A stretch of DNA of 7,022 bases from an uncultured Bacilli bacterium (GTDB lineage Bacteria; Bacillota_I; Bacilli_A; ML615J-28; CAG-313): contig CAJGCS010000054.1 of NCBI GenBank assembly GCA_904501965.1, positions 1 to 7,022 on the forward strand, in the 5' to 3' direction. Below are positions 5,769 to 7,022 of this stretch, piece by piece. The stretch's first letter is position 1. Every line of letters begins with the position of its first letter. The translations under genes and the position numbers were made by a program. A model generated the notes under the pieces. That model worked only from the letters and a program-made list of their open reading frames with translations. It ran no database searches and was not told where the DNA came from.

Positions 5769-6226
5769 TTGTTTTTATTATTTCTTAATTCCCTAAAGAA
5801 CTCTTTTAACATTGACGATGCTTCTTCTTTTAGTACATTTTTTTCAACTTGAACAAAATGGTTATATTTAGGATTATCTAAAACATTTGCAACACTTTCA
5901 ATTGAACCGAATTTTGGTTCTTCAGTTGCATAAACAAGCTTTTTTATTCTTGCATTTAATATTGCACCAGCACACATTAAACAAGGTTCTAAAGTTACAT
6001 ATATTGTAGAATCTTCTAATATCCATGTATTAAGTTTTTTACATGCTTTTTTGATTGCAACAATCTCAGCATGAACTAGTGTATCTTTTTTTAATTGTCT
6101 TACGTTATGGGCTTTTGCAATAACCTTATCATCTTTCACGATAACACATCCTACAGGTACATCACCGTTTTTATAAGCGATACGAGCTTCTTTTAAAGCC
6201 AAACGCATATAATATTCATTATTCAT
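5765..6226 (-). CDS. tadA: tRNA-specific adenosine deaminase TadA
   Basis: This enzyme deaminates A34 to inosine in the wobble position of tRNA-Arg(ACG), allowing one tRNA to read three arginine codons. The 153 residues match the family. The zinc and catalytic motifs of the cytidine/deoxycytidylate deaminase fold are intact: HAE at 52-54 (zinc ligand His52, proton-shuttling Glu54) and PCLMC at 81-85 (zinc ligands Cys82 and Cys85), after NGDVPVGCVIV. The start is set at the ATG at 6226 because MNNEYYMRLALKEA is the typical N-terminus; the frame is open further upstream to 6286, but that part lies inside tdk and has no family resemblance. The gene overlaps the tdk end by 8 bp (ATGAATAA) and has only a weak purine-rich ribosome site, pointing to translational coupling. 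Its TGA stop lies within the next promoter. Confidence 0.96.
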   Translation of the reverse strand: MNNEYYMRLALKEARIAYKNGDVPVGCVIVKDDKVIAKAHNVRQLKKDTLVHAEIVAIKKACKKLNTWILEDSTIYVTLEPCLMCAGAILNARIKKLVYATEEPKFGSIESVANVLDNPKYNHFVQVEKNVLKEEASSMLKEFFRELRNNKNN

Positions 6227-6809
6227 GATTTCTTCGTGGAACTTTATGACAATGACGACATCTTGCTTCGTACTTTTCAGCAGCACTTACAAGAATAATA
6301 GGGTCATCATAATCTGCAGGTTCACCATCAATTATTCTTTGTGTACGAGTTGCAGGTTGACCACAAACTTGACATATAGCATTAAGTTTTGTTACATATT
6401 CTGCACGTGCAAGAAGCAGTGGCATAATACCAAAAGGTTCACCTCTAAAGTCTTGGTCAAGACCAGCAACAATGACACGAACACCGCTATTTGCAAGTGC
6501 ATCAATTACTGGGATTAAATCTTCACCAAAGAACTGTACTTCATCTACAGCAATTGCATAAGGCATATTCCCTTTTAAATGAGTAAGAATTTCTTCTGCT
6601 TTAGAAATTACAATTGACTTAATCTTTTTTTGTGAGTGAGATACAACTGAGTTTTCATCATATCGGTTATCAATTTTTGGTTTAAAAACCAAGATTGTTT
6701 TTTTAGCATATGTAATACGATTAATTCTTCTAATTAATTCTTCTGTTTTTCCTGCAAACATGCATCCACAAATAACTTCAATCCAACCATCTCGGCATCT
6801 TAAATCCAT
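6219..6809 (-). CDS. tdk: Thymidine kinase, type II
   Basis: It phosphorylates thymidine to dTMP with ATP in the pyrimidine salvage pathway. The protein has 196 residues, normal for bacterial tetrameric (type II) enzymes. Seen in order: the P-loop GCMFAGKT at 15-22, followed by EELIRR; DEVQFF at 89-94 with the catalytic Glu90; AGLDQDFRGEPF at 115-126; and a zinc-binding lasso region with four cysteines, CQVC at 146-149 and CRHC at 184-187. The loop with RTQR and the VSAAEKYEARC stretch are also conserved. The P-loop usually has Pro where Cys16 stands here, a mild change. The start is the ATG at 6809; a TTG four codons upstream (6821) is in frame but overlaps the ribosome site. It is the first gene of the minus-strand run and overlaps tadA, so the two share a transcript. 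Confidence 0.96.
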   Translation of the reverse strand: MDLRCRDGWIEVICGCMFAGKTEELIRRINRITYAKKTILVFKPKIDNRYDENSVVSHSQKKIKSIVISKAEEILTHLKGNMPYAIAVDEVQFFGEDLIPVIDALANSGVRVIVAGLDQDFRGEPFGIMPLLLARAEYVTKLNAICQVCGQPATRTQRIIDGEPADYDDPIILVSAAEKYEARCRHCHKVPRRNHE

Positions 6810-6812
6810 AAC

Positions 6813-6819
6813 CCACCTC
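6813..6819 (-). promoter_or_regulatory. tdk: Ribosome binding site deciding the tdk start
   Basis: GAGGTGG lies directly before the ATG at 6809 (6 nt spacing counted from GAGG). The in-frame TTG at 6819-6821 overlaps this site and has no ribosome site of its own, so the ATG is preferred. Confidence 0.8.
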
Positions 6820-6844
6820 AAATACTAATTTTCATACATTTATT

Positions 6845-6873
6845 ATTATACTATAATAAGGCTTTTTTTGCAA
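6845..6873 (-). promoter_or_regulatory. Promoter of tdk-tadA
   Basis: A perfect -10 box TATAAT (6845-6850) has, 17 bp upstream, TTGCAA (6868-6873), which matches four of six -35 positions. The predicted start is near 6838, leaving a leader of about 28 nt before the tdk ATG. It is weaker than the SRP and opp promoters. The -35 box falls within the palindrome at 6866-6880. Confidence 0.72.
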
Positions 6874-6880
6874 TGCAAAA
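6866..6880. promoter_or_regulatory. Palindrome between two divergent promoters (possible operator)
   Basis: TTTTGCA-A-TGCAAAA is a perfect 7-bp inverted repeat with a 1-bp centre. It covers the -35 box of the tdk promoter and ends 15 bp before the -35 box of the plus-strand promoter, so a bound protein could affect both. The plus-strand gene might encode that protein, but only 23 residues of it are visible. Confidence 0.45.
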
Positions 6881-6894
6881 GTTTAATAAATTTT

Positions 6895-6923
6895 TTGACT
6901 AAATTTTTAAAATAATATATAAT
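6895..6923 (+). promoter_or_regulatory. Promoter of the divergent plus-strand gene
   Basis: TTGACT (6895-6900, one mismatch) and a perfect TATAAT (6918-6923) are 17 bp apart. The start would be near 6930, about 22 nt ahead of the ATG at 6952. Confidence 0.85.
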
Positions 6924-6951
6924 TAATGTATATAACACTTTGGAGCAGAAT

Positions 6952-7022
6952 ATGGAAACTTTATTAAAAGAGTTTTTAAGCAGTAGAATAAATATTAAAG
7001 AATTTATTAATTTATTAATTAA
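6952..7022 (+). CDS. Unidentified protein, N-terminal 23 residues (cut by window edge)
   Basis: An ATG at 6952 has GGAG at 6942-6945 (6 nt spacing) and a near-consensus promoter just upstream. The frame stays open to the right edge and reads METLLKEFLSSRIN followed by IKEFINLLI. This is a mix of charged and hydrophobic residues that looks helical and has no signal peptide. I do not recognise the family from so short a piece. The divergent position next to tdk and a palindrome would suit a regulator, but that is a guess. The signals around the start are the main reason to call it a gene. Confidence 0.65.
   Translation, partial: METLLKEFLSSRINIKEFINLLI

Noticed and set aside
6227..6286. Upstream extension of tadA
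   Set aside because: The extra 20 residues overlap tdk in another frame and do not match TadA, which typically begins close to MNNEYYMRLAL.
6225..6518. Plus-strand open frame of 97 codons
   Set aside because: It is opposite the conserved tdk coding sequence and has no start signals.

Overview
The window is AT-rich chromosomal DNA from a low-GC Gram-positive-type bacterium (Bacillota, or a Mycoplasmatota-like relative that still makes diaminopimelate). The evidence is near-consensus TTGACA/TATAAT promoters with 17-bp spacers, AGGAGG ribosome binding sites, a lipobox lipoprotein, a Gram-positive-style type II thymidine kinase, and tadA directly followed by a small SRP RNA. Tryptophan is encoded by TGG and tadA ends at TGA at its usual family length, so the standard bacterial code fits and the mycoplasma code does not. 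dapF implies meso-diaminopimelate or lysine synthesis. Placing it in an uncultivated gut-type lineage of Bacilli is inference only.

Layout: all genes but one lie on the minus strand, so the window reads from right to left. At 6810-6951 two promoters diverge. One drives an unidentified plus-strand gene that runs off the window. The other drives tdk, whose end overlaps tadA by 8 bp. The tadA stop codon lies inside the -35 box of a consensus promoter for an SRP RNA of about 114 nt (5620-5733). A Nudix hydrolase resembling Ap4A hydrolase follows, then dapF 4 bp later, and this unit ends at an intrinsic terminator (4198-4235). A second consensus promoter (4092-4120), flanked by a cre-like site and a palindrome, then drives a peptide-transport operon: oppA (lipoprotein binding protein), an intergenic hairpin, oppB, and oppC cut off by the window's left edge.

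How the genes work together: the left half is an oligopeptide ABC importer. OppA captures peptide outside the cell, OppB and OppC form the channel, and the ATPases would lie beyond the left edge. The hairpin between oppA and oppB probably raises binding protein output over permease output. The right half is housekeeping: thymidine salvage, tRNA-Arg wobble deamination, membrane-protein targeting RNA, dinucleotide clean-up and DAP synthesis.

I see no mobile element, CRISPR array, defence system or clearly new biological system. The points most worth a second look are the noncanonical apical loop of the SRP RNA, the enlarged OppA with extra N- and C-terminal modules, and the compact overlap of the tadA end with the SRP promoter.
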